Positions 47,254-57,830 of a DNA stretch of 64,000 nucleotides are shown one piece after another (the first letter of the stretch is position 1; each line of letters begins with the position of its first letter). Origin of the DNA: Neofusicoccum parvum (Eukaryota > Ascomycota > Dothideomycetes > Botryosphaeriales > Botryosphaeriaceae); assembly GCA_020912385.1 (NCBI GenBank), contig CP087207.1:2356001-2420000 (forward strand), read 5' to 3'. Position numbers and translations under genes: made by a program. Below the pieces are notes generated by a model. The model was given only the letters and a program-made list of their open reading frames with translations. It searched no databases and had not been told where the DNA came from.

Positions 47254-49010
47254 TTACTGGCCTTTGCCTGGGTCTATTTCGGCGTACTCGAGCCAGCGGT
47301 TGTTGCTTGCTTTCTTCCATGTACGGATAGCACCGTCGTCACCGGTTGACACGAGCAGGTCACCTGGGCCCTCATTGTTAGAAGAAAATGCGCTGTCCTC
47401 GCGTAAAATTGCCCGCATACCCATTTGTGAGAAGGACACGCGCCAAACCGCGCCATGGCCGGATGCCAGCTCGCCGACCATCTTGACGACGTGTTTGACG
47501 CGGCCCGGATCCTGGTCATTTTCATGGCTCTCTCCAACACGAGACGCGCCTGCAAGACCGGCACCAATCCCGGACGGGGCATTGCGGCGGCTGCGTGGGG
47601 AAGGTTGGGGTTCGGGTGCGGTTGGGGGTGCGAGGCTGGAGTGCTGCGAGTGCTCGGGCGTGGAAAGCTCGTAGACCCGAATCAGCCCGTCCTTGCTTGC
47701 AGTTGCTATGATGTCCGTGCCGCGCATCGAGCCATTGGCCCATGCCAGATCACGGAGAATGTTACGCGAGCCGGTCAGCTCGGCTGCAACGTAGAAGCGG
47801 CGGTTCTTGTCGCTGCGGTAGACCTTGACCACATCCATGGCGACGACGGCGAGTGAGAGGGCGCGTCGGTCCAGCCCCGCATTAACGGCGGACCAGCATG
47901 GAAGCTGCTCCTTGTGGAAGCAGACGCGGAAGCTTGTCTCCTCGGAACGCGGCGGCGGCGGCTGCAAGACCTGTGTCTGTGCGAGGATCTGCCACTCGGA
48001 GAGATTTCCATGATCGACGGGCTCGTTGACTGTAAGCATGCCGTCGCGCGTGATGAGCGCAACCCACGTTTCCTGCATGATCTGTTTGAAGTCCAGCGAC
48101 ATGAACGGCGTCCGCGTCTCAGACACTTGGCTGGAGATGAGCTTGAAGCGACGGCCGGAGTTGGCGATCTCGGTCACGTCTTCCTGCCAGATCTTGAAGC
48201 GGCCGTCCTCGCCGATGCTGCCGACGACCTCGCCCATGAAGGGGCCGTTCCATTTGACCTGCAAGCCATCAGCGCGCGCCCAATGGAGCGGCGGCGGGCA
48301 TGGGTGGAGATTGAGCGGGCTGCACGCTGGGCGGCAACGGTGCGACGGAGAGAGGAGTCAATGGCGTGCGACGACGCAGCGGGGAGCGAAACAGGAAAGA
48401 CGGCTTGGCTGCTGCAGCCCTAAGGCAGGCGGGAACTTACATCGACGACCTCGGCGTCGTGGGCGCGCCAGCTGTCGACCAGGGACCAGGCGTCGTCCTT
48501 GCGGTCCCAGACCTTGAGGCGGTGGTCGGACGAGGCGGTGACCATGCGGGTGCCGAAGAAGTTGAAGTCGACGGCCAGCACCAGGTCCTGGTGGCCGTGG
48601 TCGAAGGAGCTGAAGGGCTGGCTGGCGGCCATGGTGCGCCAGGCGGAGCGGGCCTTGGCCTCGGACGCGCGCAGCTCCGGGTAGGCCTCGAAGGGGGCGT
48701 CGGTCACGGGCCTTGATCCATGCTCGAGGGTCAGTAGCGACGTGCTCTGGCGCAGGGCGTCGGCGAGGAAGGAGTTGTCGGAGGGCTCACTGCGGGCGGC
48801 GCTGTGGGCGCGGCGGTGGGCGGGCGCCGGGCCGTCCCTGTCGCGGTCCTTGGGCGAGAGCGAGGCGTCGGAGGTGGCCTGCGAGGGCAGGCGGCTGGGG
48901 GTCAGGGTGTGGAGGAAGTGCGGGCGCGCGAGCTTGGTGGTGACCAGGTCGAGCTGTGCCTGGATGCTGTCGCGGCGGGGCGCGCGTGCGGGCGCGTCGA
49001 CGTTGTCCAT
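47254..49010 (-). CDS. SEH1: Nucleoporin Seh1 (Nup84/Y complex; SEACAT), WD40 protein
   Basis: Seh1 is a WD40 propeller in the nuclear-pore Y complex and in the SEA/GATOR2 complex at the vacuole. Exons are 49010-48441 and 48258-47254 (524 aa, in frame; GTAAGT...TGCAG, 182 nt). The conserved start of the propeller, HGHQDLVLAVDFNFFGTRMVTASSDHRLKVWD, begins near residue 137. Later blades include VVGSIGEDGRFKIW, LAWANGSMRGTDIIATASKDGLIRVY and LLVSTGDDGAIRTWKK at the end. The first about 126 residues are a Ser/Arg/Pro-rich extension beyond the yeast protein. The internal ATG at 48632 (ACCATGGCC context, MAASQPFSSF) sits exactly where the family usually starts and may be the true initiator. Confidence 0.93.
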
Positions 49011-49241
49011 GGCGCGTCGGAGCGGCGCCCAAGGCGGTTAGGGCGCGGTACGGGCAGGGCTGCGGCGGGGCGAGAGGGCTGCGCGTGCGCCAGAGCTGAC
49101 GGGAGCCCGACGGCGAGGGAGGCCGAGCACAGCTCCAGCGGCGCCGCGAGGATGCGCGGCCCGATATATAACATCTGGCTTCAACACCGCCTGCAGCCCG
49201 CCAAACCCGCATGACACTCGCTATATAGCCCGCTGCACCAG
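49011..49241. promoter_or_regulatory. Shared SEH1/ALG7 promoter with TATA-like boxes
   Basis: 231 bp between divergent starts contain TATATAA (49165-49171), 71 bp before the ALG7 ATG, and CTATATAG (49221-49228). The latter is palindromic and very close to the ATG. Confidence 0.45.
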
Positions 49242-50848
49242 ATGGCCGGCAAGCTTTCGCCGTCCGAGAGCCTCGCCCTGCTGGCGCTGCTCGCCGCCTG
49301 CACCGCCATCCTTGCGAACGCCTTCCGCGGCGACGGCGAGCCGCTCGTCGCGTCGCTGGCCTTCAGCGGCATCGCCTTCGCCAGCGCCTACGCCCTCATC
49401 CGCTGGCTGGGCGCCGCCTTCATGCGCGCCGGATTCAAGGGACGCGACCTGTCCAAGCCCAAGAATGTCGAGATGTGCGTCTTCCCACGTGACCCTCTGC
49501 GTTTCATGCCGGAATGGACGAGCTGATGCGGAGGCAGCCCCGAGACCATGGGCGCCGTGTGCGCGGTCGTCTATCTTTTCACGCTGCTCGTATTCATTCC
49601 CTTTCCTTTCTACAAGGACATCGTCGCTGCGACGTCGGGCGGCGGCAACCGGGACATTATCCTGCAGGTCCAGGAGGTGGAGACCGGCCGCTTCCTGCAC
49701 CGCTTCCCCCACAGCAAGGTTGGCCTCCAGACCCCGGCCACTCTCTCCGCCGTGTTGACCCTCTCTAGCTTGCGTCGTACCTGTCTGCCGTTCTCTCCCT
49801 TCAGTCCGTCGTTCTCCTGGGCATTGGCGATGATCTGTTCGACATCCGCTGGCGCCACAAGATCCTTATTCCCGCCTTCGCTTCCATTCCCATGCTCACC
49901 GTCTACTTTGTCGACTTTGGCGTCACCAAGATCGTCGTACCAATCCCGTTGCGACCCTACCTCGGCGTACTCCTTGATATAGGTAAGGCGTCGGCCTCCC
50001 CGTACCACCCCACCACTCCCCTCCTCCGCAGACGCCCCGCCCACCTGCAAATCTCCATCTGACCTCTCGCAGGATGGCTCTACTACGCCTACATGGCCGC
50101 CATCTCCATCTTCTGCCCCAACAGCATCAACATCCTCGCTGGCATTAATGGAATCGAGGTCTCCCAATCCATCATCATCGCCCTCCTCCTCGCCTTCAAT
50201 GACCTCCTCTACCTCATCCCATCCCCACCCCCGGGCTACCCGGTCCCGCACCCGGCCACAGACTCCCACCTCTTCTCGCTCTATCTCCTCCTCCCCTTCC
50301 TCGGCGTCTCCTTCGCCCTCCTCGCGCACAACTGGTATCCCGCCCGCGTTTTCGTCGGCGACACGTACTGCTACTTCGCGGGCATGGTCTTCGCCGTCGT
50401 GGGCATCTTGGGCCACTTCTCGAAGACGCTCCTCCTCCTCCTCATCCCGCAGATCGCCAACTTCCTCTACTCGGCGCCCCAGCTCTTCCACGTCGTGCCC
50501 TGCCCCCGCCACCGCCTGCCGCGCTTCAACCGCGCCACCGGCCTGCTCGAGCCCAGCGTCGTCGTCTTCGCGGACCAGAAGAAGCCGCTGCGGCCGGTCG
50601 TCGCCGAGGCCCTCAAGGCGCTGCACAAGCTGAAGCTGGTGCGCGTCAAGACGGACGAGCAGGGCAACGTGCTCGAGAGCACCAACTTGACCATCCTGAA
50701 CCTCTGGCTCGTCTGGTTCGGCCCCATGCGTGAGGATAAGCTCGCGCTTGGGCTTTGTGCGCTGCAGATTGCGTGCGGTGCGCTGGGGCTGTGGATCAGG
50801 CACAGGCTTGCGTTGTTGGTTTTCACGCAAGACAACTGGTTCGTGTAA
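49242..50848 (+). CDS. ALG7: UDP-GlcNAc:dolichyl-phosphate GlcNAc-1-phosphotransferase (tunicamycin target)
   Basis: Alg7 makes dolichyl-PP-GlcNAc, the first step of N-glycan precursor assembly on the ER membrane. Exons are 49242-49474, 49538-49718, 49769-49982 and 50073-50848 (467 aa, in frame). The protein is polytopic. Landmarks are GRDLSKP near the first loop, PETMGAVCAVVYL, HRFPHSK at the end of exon 2, the active-site region GIGDDLFDIRWRHK in exon 3, WLYYAYMAAISIFCPNSINILAGINGIEVSQS, and HNWYPARVFVGDTYCYFAGMV. The C-terminal cytosolic region contains the CPRHRLPRF motif. A single ORF track would read through intron 2, whose donor GTTGGC is weak but required by frame and homology. Confidence 0.95.
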
Positions 50849-51194
50849 GATACATGTATGCATAAAACAAGACAGCACTAGAGAAGATGTTGTTACATAG
50901 ATTAGTACTTGTAGAATATAGAGCTACTCCAGCCTTTTGTCACCAGGCTGGTGAGAACAACGCAACCAATGCACCGTCTTGATACTAGCTCTGTCCAGCA
51001 TGAGGGTATAGCGACGCCAGAAATGCAACAATATGACATAGCCACCTTATTCCATCCATCACGAACCTGACAAATGCCTCCTACCAAATGCAATCGAATA
51101 GCAAGAAAGCCCAAGCCGTGTAGCAAAAAAGTGAAGGGATCGTAGCCGAACCCTTCACGAGAGATACCCATCAAACACGGGATATCAAAACCTC
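50849..51194. other. Convergent ALG7/ECM11 3' region
   Basis: 346 bp, AT-richer, no gene seen. Confidence 0.5.
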
Positions 51195-52700
51195 TCAGCG
51201 AGGCGTAAAGGCGGGCGTTCCAGCCCTCCTCCTCGAAGGCGTTTGCGGCAGCAATTTCTGGCCCTTATTCTTCATGTTGCCAATCTCCTCCTCAACGCAC
51301 CGCCTCTTCCTGCCGACGTCGTCGCTGCGCTGCTTGATCTCGTCCTCGAACCCGCGCGCCACGCTCCGCTTCTTCTTCCGCGCGTCCCTAAACTTGCCGA
51401 CCAGGTCGCCGAACTGCGTCAGGAACCAGTCGCCGGCCTCCTCCCACTCGTCCATCTTGAGGGACGCGAAGAACCGGGCCTGGTCCTCTGGACGGAGATC
51501 GCGGTACGCTGACGCCAGGCGATCCTCGACTGGGGAGTGGGCGCGGTCGGCGAGCGGCAATTCGGACGACTCCACGCGTGGGGCGTGGTCGAAGGGCTCA
51601 TTGTCCAATTTGGTGTAGTCCATTCGGCGGAGGTCTTGCTCATCGTAGTCGAGAGGGAGGTCTGAGCTGGCCTCTGACGGAGTCAGCGGGACTTGTTGTG
51701 CTGCGGGAGCGCGGCCAAAGGAGTTACCCGCATTGATGGTCTCGGCATTTGAGACTGCAGGGGAATGTCTTGGAGGGTTTCTAGCTGGTCGCTGCTCCCT
51801 CGGCTGAGCTTGAGCTGAGGGGATGGTCTGAATGTGATGTAACTGGCGTCGTTGAGGGCTCTGAGCAGGCTTGGTAGCCAAAGGCCCAGTAAGCCCATTC
51901 CTAGTAGCTCCGTTGCGGAGCGGTAGGTTGCGGTCAGGTCGAAGATTTTCCCTCGAAGCTGCGTCCCTGGATCGCATGACAGTGTAGGGATCTTGTGACG
52001 CATAGATCGAAGCTCGAACATGATCTTGAGGTGTCGTCCATGGAGCATGCATGTGGTTTTGCGCGTTCTCGGGCTCGTAGGTACTTTGGTCATGGTCGCC
52101 GAAGTTGCCTTCATCCTCGTCTGGCTGTGTTGTTTCAGGATACGACGGGCTCCGGACGAAATTTTCATTGGTCTGCTGAATTGCATGTGAGAGTACGGCA
52201 CGGTCTCCATATGTGAGATGGTGTGGCATATCATCTCCCGATTCTTCATCCCCTGCGTAATGAGAGTCGTCGCCTATGTGCTTGTCTTGGTCTTCCTCAT
52301 CCTGGTAGTCGTCTTGCACATACGCGCCCTGCTGTCTCAATCGATCTTGCGTGGAGTCATTGGAGAAGTTCGTGATGGTCGTGGCATCGGCATTCTCTGC
52401 GTCAGTGTCGAACATTTCTCTGTGGTGTTGCTGTGGTGCCTCCTGTTGTTGTTGCCTCGAGGGCTGAGTCGTGGTTCTTTGAGGCAACCGGCTCGATTTC
52501 TGATGCCGCGTCTGTCCATCAGAATCATGTTGGCTTTCATCACGGAAGTTAGTGTCCCTGACGTCCACTCGGGCACCGGCTGCTCGTCGCCGGCGTTCTG
52601 CCTGCTCCTCCGCTGACAAGTTGGGCGGACGGTTTGGGCGACCGTGCATTGGACTGGCAGACCGAGCGTTGCCCCTCGTTGACACGAAGTCATTCATCAT
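51195..52700 (-). CDS. ECM11: Ecm11-domain protein
   Basis: In yeast, Ecm11 pairs with Gmc2 as a synaptonemal-complex central element; filamentous fungi keep proteins with the same C-terminal domain. This intronless 501-aa protein is disordered for about 350 residues, rich in Gln, Asp, Arg and His (PQQHHRE, DDYQDEEDQDKH). The Ecm11 domain starts at LPLDYDEQDLRRMDYTKL and runs through EPFDHAPRVE, PEDQARFFASLKMDEWEEAG, DWFLTQFGDLVGKFRDARKK and FEDEIKQRSDDV, ending with GQKLLPQTPSRR. The C-terminus fits a nuclear, helix-rich structural protein. The family call rests on the order of these motifs; a meiotic role is inferred from the yeast member only. It is divergent from the F-box gene with 160 bp between. 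Confidence 0.85.
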   Translation of the reverse strand: MMNDFVSTRGNARSASPMHGRPNRPPNLSAEEQAERRRRAAGARVDVRDTNFRDESQHDSDGQTRHQKSSRLPQRTTTQPSRQQQQEAPQQHHREMFDTDAENADATTITNFSNDSTQDRLRQQGAYVQDDYQDEEDQDKHIGDDSHYAGDEESGDDMPHHLTYGDRAVLSHAIQQTNENFVRSPSYPETTQPDEDEGNFGDHDQSTYEPENAQNHMHAPWTTPQDHVRASIYASQDPYTVMRSRDAASRENLRPDRNLPLRNGATRNGLTGPLATKPAQSPQRRQLHHIQTIPSAQAQPREQRPARNPPRHSPAVSNAETINAGNSFGRAPAAQQVPLTPSEASSDLPLDYDEQDLRRMDYTKLDNEPFDHAPRVESSELPLADRAHSPVEDRLASAYRDLRPEDQARFFASLKMDEWEEAGDWFLTQFGDLVGKFRDARKKKRSVARGFEDEIKQRSDDVGRKRRCVEEEIGNMKNKGQKLLPQTPSRRRAGTPAFTPR

Positions 52701-52860
52701 GAGGGCTGCATGAGAACAGGGAATTGGGTGAGGTGACGTGCCAGGCCTCGCGTGGATGGGCGAGGCGGAAGCGCGTCGAGGTGAAAGTCGCGTCGATTCG
52801 CGGAGACCCTGTCCCTGAACAGGCTTAGCGGCAGGATCTGCTTATCGCCCCGCGAACGTC
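52701..52860. promoter_or_regulatory. Shared ECM11/F-box promoter (160 bp)
   Basis: This is the tightest divergent spacing in the window. GC-rich, no TATA box seen; transcription of the two genes can hardly be independent. Confidence 0.5.
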
Positions 52861-54436
52861 ATGGCGTCCTTTATCAGCACCATCGCGTCCAAATGTTCCC
52901 GTCGTCCGCAGAGTCGCAAGCTGCTTCCCCACATCGCTGGCTCGGACGCAGAGATGGTGTTTGCATCTGGGAGCAGCGGTGTTTTGTCCCTGCCGAATGA
53001 GGTACGTCTCGGCGCGCTCATGGGGCAGAGTCGAAACTAATCACCAAGCTTCTCGCAGCTCCTCATTCATATCCTCAATTCATTGCCAACAACAGATCTG
53101 CTTCCTCTGACCACCGTGTCACACCGTTTCTACGCTGTCATACTTCGTATCGTGCACAATCGTCTCATCGCTGCTGCCAATCTCCACGAGCAAGACCACA
53201 CCCTCCTTCTCGAATGCTACCACCCCAGCGCCAAGCTCACCGAGCCCCCACTATACTGCAGATACCTGGGCACCGACGGGCTTGATGTTCCAGATCCTGG
53301 CTTTGATGAAGCTGACCTCGTTGGGCGTCTTGGATACCTGCGAAGCCGATACTCGCGGTTCCGACCGTTTCGGCAGGGACCCGAAGCATATTCGGCCAGG
53401 ACTCGGCCAGGAGACATCCCCGGATCACGAACGCATCCGTCGAGCTCTGGACCCCGATACACAGGCGGAGGCTACAATGATGAGGAGCTCGTGCGGCAAG
53501 TGGTATCTTTGGAGAGCGAAGAGCGGTTCACGCAGCTTTGCGCCGTAATCAATCTAATCAAACTGGGCCCGCGGAATGGTCTGTTCCGAAGCTTCGTGGA
53601 GGTTGAGGAGAGCGTCCTTCGGGTCTTCCGCGATTGGTTGCGCGAGATGTCGTTGCCGGGATCGAGCAGAGCTCCTGATCCACAAGCTCCGGGTGGGGAA
53701 AGTGCGTCAGGGAAGGGCAAAGCAGCACAAATCGACGAAGAGATCACCAACGGCAAGCGGCTCCTATGGGTCAGCGCTGCGAGGAATGTAGGATTGAAGT
53801 TCCGAGTAAGGGAGCGAAGGTTTAGACGGGACAATCCTATTCTGATCCTCGCGGACGAGGAGACGGCCGTCAGCTATGACATAGAGTACGAAGGTAAGGG
53901 ACAGTCATCGAAGTCCGAGGTCGCACGACACTTGAAGCTTTGTGCGGTGACTCTTCGGGGCAATTGCTAATGCGAAATGCCGCAGAGCTTCTGGTCCGAA
54001 CATCGCACCTGCTGCTCACGTTTGAAAACTCGCTGTTGGACCAGGACAACGAGCCTGGGAGGAGGGCGGTAGTGTTTGGCTCGTTTGGCTGACTGCCAGG
54101 GCATCGGACGAGATCCGATCTCGCAGAGAGGGGCGCCACATCCGCCACGGCAGCGATCAGCGGGTTGCCGATGCTTGTGTTGCGTCGGAGATATGGCTAG
54201 GCCTGGTCCGACTGAATGATCTCACGCTGCCCCTCCTGCAAGAATCGATCAGAATTGACGAGAGCGGATTGGTTGCGAAGAACAAGCACATCGCAACGTG
54301 TTTCAACAACGACGACAGAGCAACGGGGGCACGGGGGGTTCTAGAACGCGTCGCGGGCCGGAAACTTTCACAGTACTTGCCTGTGCAGCTAGACAAGACC
54401 ATACAGTGGGCGACTTCCGCAGACATACGGGCGTAA
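52861..54436 (+). CDS. F-box protein of unknown target
   Basis: F-box proteins recruit substrates to SCF ubiquitin ligases through Skp1. Exons are 52861-53001, 53059-53893, 53986-54073 and 54127-54436 (457 aa, in frame). The F-box spans intron 1: LSLPNE / LLIHILNSLPTTDLLPLTTVSHRFYAVI at about residues 42-73. Downstream sequence has LRYLRSRYSRFRP-like basic segments, a region resembling Tyr/Leu repeats (LLECYHP), a Gly/Ser-rich loop and a final part IWLGLVRLNDLTLPLLQESIRID. Exon 4 is easily missed: exon 3 otherwise ends in a stop at 54090, but a 53-nt intron (GTTTGG...GCAG, CTGAC branch) joins a long conserved-looking frame to a TAA at 54434. No WD40 or LRR repeats are visible. Confidence 0.75.
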
Positions 54437-55027
54437 ACGAGGTGCATGACGCGCGAGGCTCGAGTTCGCATCCATCAAAGCGAGAGTTGCGGCGTCGGAA
54501 GCGCACGGGGCTGCAGACCGCTATTGAACACCTACACATCAGTTGAGTAGCAGTGTTTCGGCTGTGCAGCGTGGTCGCAGGGCCCGACATGCGCGCGCAG
54601 AAATACAGTAGTCGCCATTGGCCGGCGGGGGGCGGAAGCCTGGGCTGCGCGACTCGCGCCAAAGAAGCTAGAGCGGCGGCGCTGCACAACCCCTCACGCA
54701 TGGCACCTGTGCCGCGCGTGGCCGGGCGCTGGAGCTTGATCCGCGCAGGACGATGGCGTGGTTGGGCGGCGCGCAAGAGTGGTGATGCTGGGAGGGGTGG
54801 CGCCCCGCGCAGGCCCCGTCGAGCTGCTCGGCCAATGGCAGGGAGCGAGATTGCCGCTTATCCCAAATTCTTCCCCACACTCCGATACCGGCCGACCAGC
54901 TCCGTAGCCACGCCAATATTTCTATCGGGCGGCGACCGCTGGATTCCTGGCCCAGCACTACCAGTCCTCCCAGCTCCTCCTCGCCCCTCTCTTCTCTTTC
55001 TCCAGATACCCATTCCACCCGCCCACC
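54437..55027. other. LEU1 promoter region
   Basis: 591 bp, GC-rich, with a pyrimidine-rich tract just before the LEU1 ATG and a Leu3-like palindrome. No gene supported. Confidence 0.5.
54882..54891. promoter_or_regulatory. Leu3-like site upstream of LEU1
   Basis: CCGATACCGG differs at one base from the Leu3 consensus CCGGTACCGG and lies 137 bp before the LEU1 ATG. Leu3 controls LEU1 in yeast through alpha-isopropylmalate. Function here is inference from a single imperfect match. Confidence 0.3.
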
Positions 55028-57509
55028 ATGCCCGGCGCAGTCAGAGGCCCGCGAACCCTGTACGACAAGGTCTTTGAGGACCACATCGTCGAGGAGAAGG
55101 AGGATGGCACCTGCCTGGTGTACATCGGTGCGCAGAACAAGCCCCGCCGCTGCCCGCGCTTCCGCTGACGCCCAGAGCAGACAGACATCTGGTGCACGAG
55201 GTCACCTCACCGGTAAGTGTCGCGTTGACGTTGCACCGCGCTGGACGAGGGGCTAACGCCCGCCACAGCAAGCTTTTGAGGGGCTCCGCAACGCCAGCAG
55301 GAAGGTCCGGAGACCCGACTGCACCCTCGTCACCACCGACCACGTAAGTGTCTCTGCAGCTTCCCCGCAAACCCACCCACTGACGCCCCCGAAGAACATC
55401 CCGACTTCGTCGAGAAAGAACTTCAAGGACGTGAGCACATTCATCGAGGAGGATGACTCAAGAACGCAATGCGCCACTCTCGAGGAGAACGTCAAGGCCT
55501 TCGGCCTCACTTACTTCGGTATGGGCGACAAGCGGCAGGGCATTGTCCACATCATCGGCCCCGAGCAGGGCTTCACCCTTCCCGCCACCACTGTGGTCTG
55601 CGGCGACAGCCACACCTCGACCCACGGCGCCTTCGGTGCCTTGGCCTTCGGTATCGGCACCAGTGAGGTCGAGCACGTCCTGGCCACTCAGACTCTGATC
55701 TCGAAAAGGAGCAAGAACATGAAGGTACAGGTTGATGGCGAGCTGGCCCCCGGCGTCAGCAGCAAGGACATTGTTCTCCACGTCATTGGTGTGATTGGCA
55801 CCGCGGGTGGCACTGGATCCGTCATCGAGTTCTGCGGTTCCGCCATCCGGAAGCTCAGCATGGAGGCTCGCATGTCCATTTGCAACATGTCCATTGAGGG
55901 TGGTGCGCGTGCGGGTATGATTGCTCCCGATCAGATCACCTTCGACTACCTCAAGGGCAAGCCCCTCGCCCCCAAGGTTGACAGCCCCGAGTGGAAGAGG
56001 GCCGTTGCCTACTGGTCGACCCTGAAGACCGACGAGGGTGCGAAGTTCGACGAGGAGATTTACATCAACGCGAAGGACATCGCCCCGACTGTCTCCTGGG
56101 GCACCTCCCCTCAGGATGTTGTTCCCATCACCGGCAACGTCCCCGGCCCTGATGACTTCCAGGACGAGATCAAGAAGAAGGCTTGCATTCGTGCTCTCCA
56201 GTACATGGGCCTCACGGCCGGCACCCCCATGCAGGAGGTTCTCGTCGACAAGGTTTTCATTGGCTCCTGCACAAACGCTCGTATCGAAGATTTGCGGGAG
56301 GCCGCCAAGATTGTCAAGGGCAACAAGATTGCCTCCAACATCATGCGTGCCATGATTGTCCCTGGCTCCGGTCTTGTGAAGAAGCAGGCTGAGGCGGAAG
56401 GCCTTGACAAGATCTTCCTGGATGCTGGGTTCGAGTTCAGGGAAGCTGGTTGCTCCATGTGCCTTGGCATGAATCCTGACATTCTCTCTCCTGGCGAGCG
56501 CTGCGCCAGTACCTCCAACCGCAATTTCGAGGGCCGTCAAGGTGCTGGAGGCCGGACGCACCTGATGTCTCCGGCTATGGCTGCCGCTGCCGCCATCACT
56601 GGCAGACTCGCCGACGTCCGCAAGGTTGCTCCTTCGCAAGCTACCGCCGACAAGGGCTCGCCAAAGCTCGAGCTTGAGGCGAACGTCAGCGACATTGAGA
56701 GCGATGCCGATCTCGACAAGATTCTTGACGACCCCGAGGACTCCCAAGGCAACACTGTCGAGTCTGGTGCTCCCGCCAGCTCCGGTGGCATGATCAAGTT
56801 CACTCAGCTTAAGGGCTACGCAGCTCCCATGGATGTTGCCAACATCGACACCGACGCAATCATTCCCAAGCAGTTCCTGAAGACCATCAAGCGGTCAGGT
56901 CTCGGCTCTGCCCTCTTCAATGCCTGGAGATATGACCCTGCCACCGGCAAGGAGAACCCCGACTTCGTCCTCAACCAGGAGCCCTATAGGAAATCCAAGA
57001 TCCTCGTCTGCACTGGCCCCAACTTCGGCTGCGGGTCCTCCCGCGAGCACGCACCTTGGTCCCTCCTTGACTTCGGTATTCTCTGCATCATCGCTCCCAG
57101 CTTTGGTGACATTTTCTTCAACAACACCTTCAAGAACGGCATGTTGCCCATTCGCATTTCCGATGAGGCTGTTCTTGAGCGCATCGCAGCTGAGGCCAAG
57201 GCCGGTAAGGAGATCGAGGTCGACCTTCCTGCTCAGGCCATCAAGGATGCCGAAGGCAATGTTATCGCCGAGTTCGACGTTGAGGAGTTTAGGAAACACT
57301 GCCTGGTCAACGGCCTTGACGACATCGGCCTCACCATGCAGAAGCAGGACAAGATCAACAAGTTCGAGGAGAGGAGGACGCGTGAGTGGCCCTGGCTGGA
57401 CGGCCAGGGCTACCTCTCGAGGCATCGCACCGGCCCCGTCAAGATCGAGGCTGCGCCCGTCCCGAAGACGAACAGGGGCGAGGTGAAGAGTGAACCTCTG
57501 GAGTGGTAA
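55028..57509 (+). CDS. LEU1: 3-isopropylmalate dehydratase (isopropylmalate isomerase)
   Basis: The enzyme isomerises 2- to 3-isopropylmalate in leucine synthesis; fungi fuse the large and small subunits in one chain. Exons are 55028-55127, 55181-55212, 55269-55343 and 55395-57509 (773 aa, in frame). Three small 5' exons encode [23 protein letters not shown] and [19 protein letters not shown]. The aconitase domain has [20 protein letters not shown] and the [4Fe-4S] ligands in [11 protein letters not shown] and [10 protein letters not shown]. The swivel domain begins [20 protein letters not shown] and has [16 protein letters not shown] linker rich in acidic residues joins the two. Length agrees with yeast Leu1 (779). 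Confidence 0.97.
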
Positions 57510-57830
57510 ACTGGTCCTGCAGGAATGGCTTATCTTCGTGGGGGAACAACAGCAACGGAGTTTAACGATTGGTCAACGAACAGGGAACACGGCGAGTGTA
57601 AAAAGGCAAGGTCTTGTCAGCGGTATATTTGGCGATCTTCCGGCCGGCGGCGGCTTTCATATCTGGCTTTTTATTAGGCGACTTTTACTACTACATTACT
57701 CAATCCTTGCGGGGCATGCAAGAGATGAAAGGAACAAAAAAGGGATATTTCATGAAGCCAATTTCGGTCCCACGAAAAAGTGCAAACGAAACGTTACTGT
57801 TGCCGGTGATTCATCAAGTATCATCGTCTC
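57510..57830. other. Convergent LEU1/arrestin 3' region
   Basis: 321 bp with the 3' ends of both genes. No other gene seen. Confidence 0.5.

Noticed and set aside
49610..50878. 422-codon reverse ORF opposite ALG7
   Set aside because: It overlaps clear ALG7 exons and an intron and has the Glu/Asp/Val-rich composition expected from antisense reading.
55458..56747. 429-codon reverse ORF opposite LEU1
   Set aside because: It is antisense to the highly conserved aconitase domain; no independent features.
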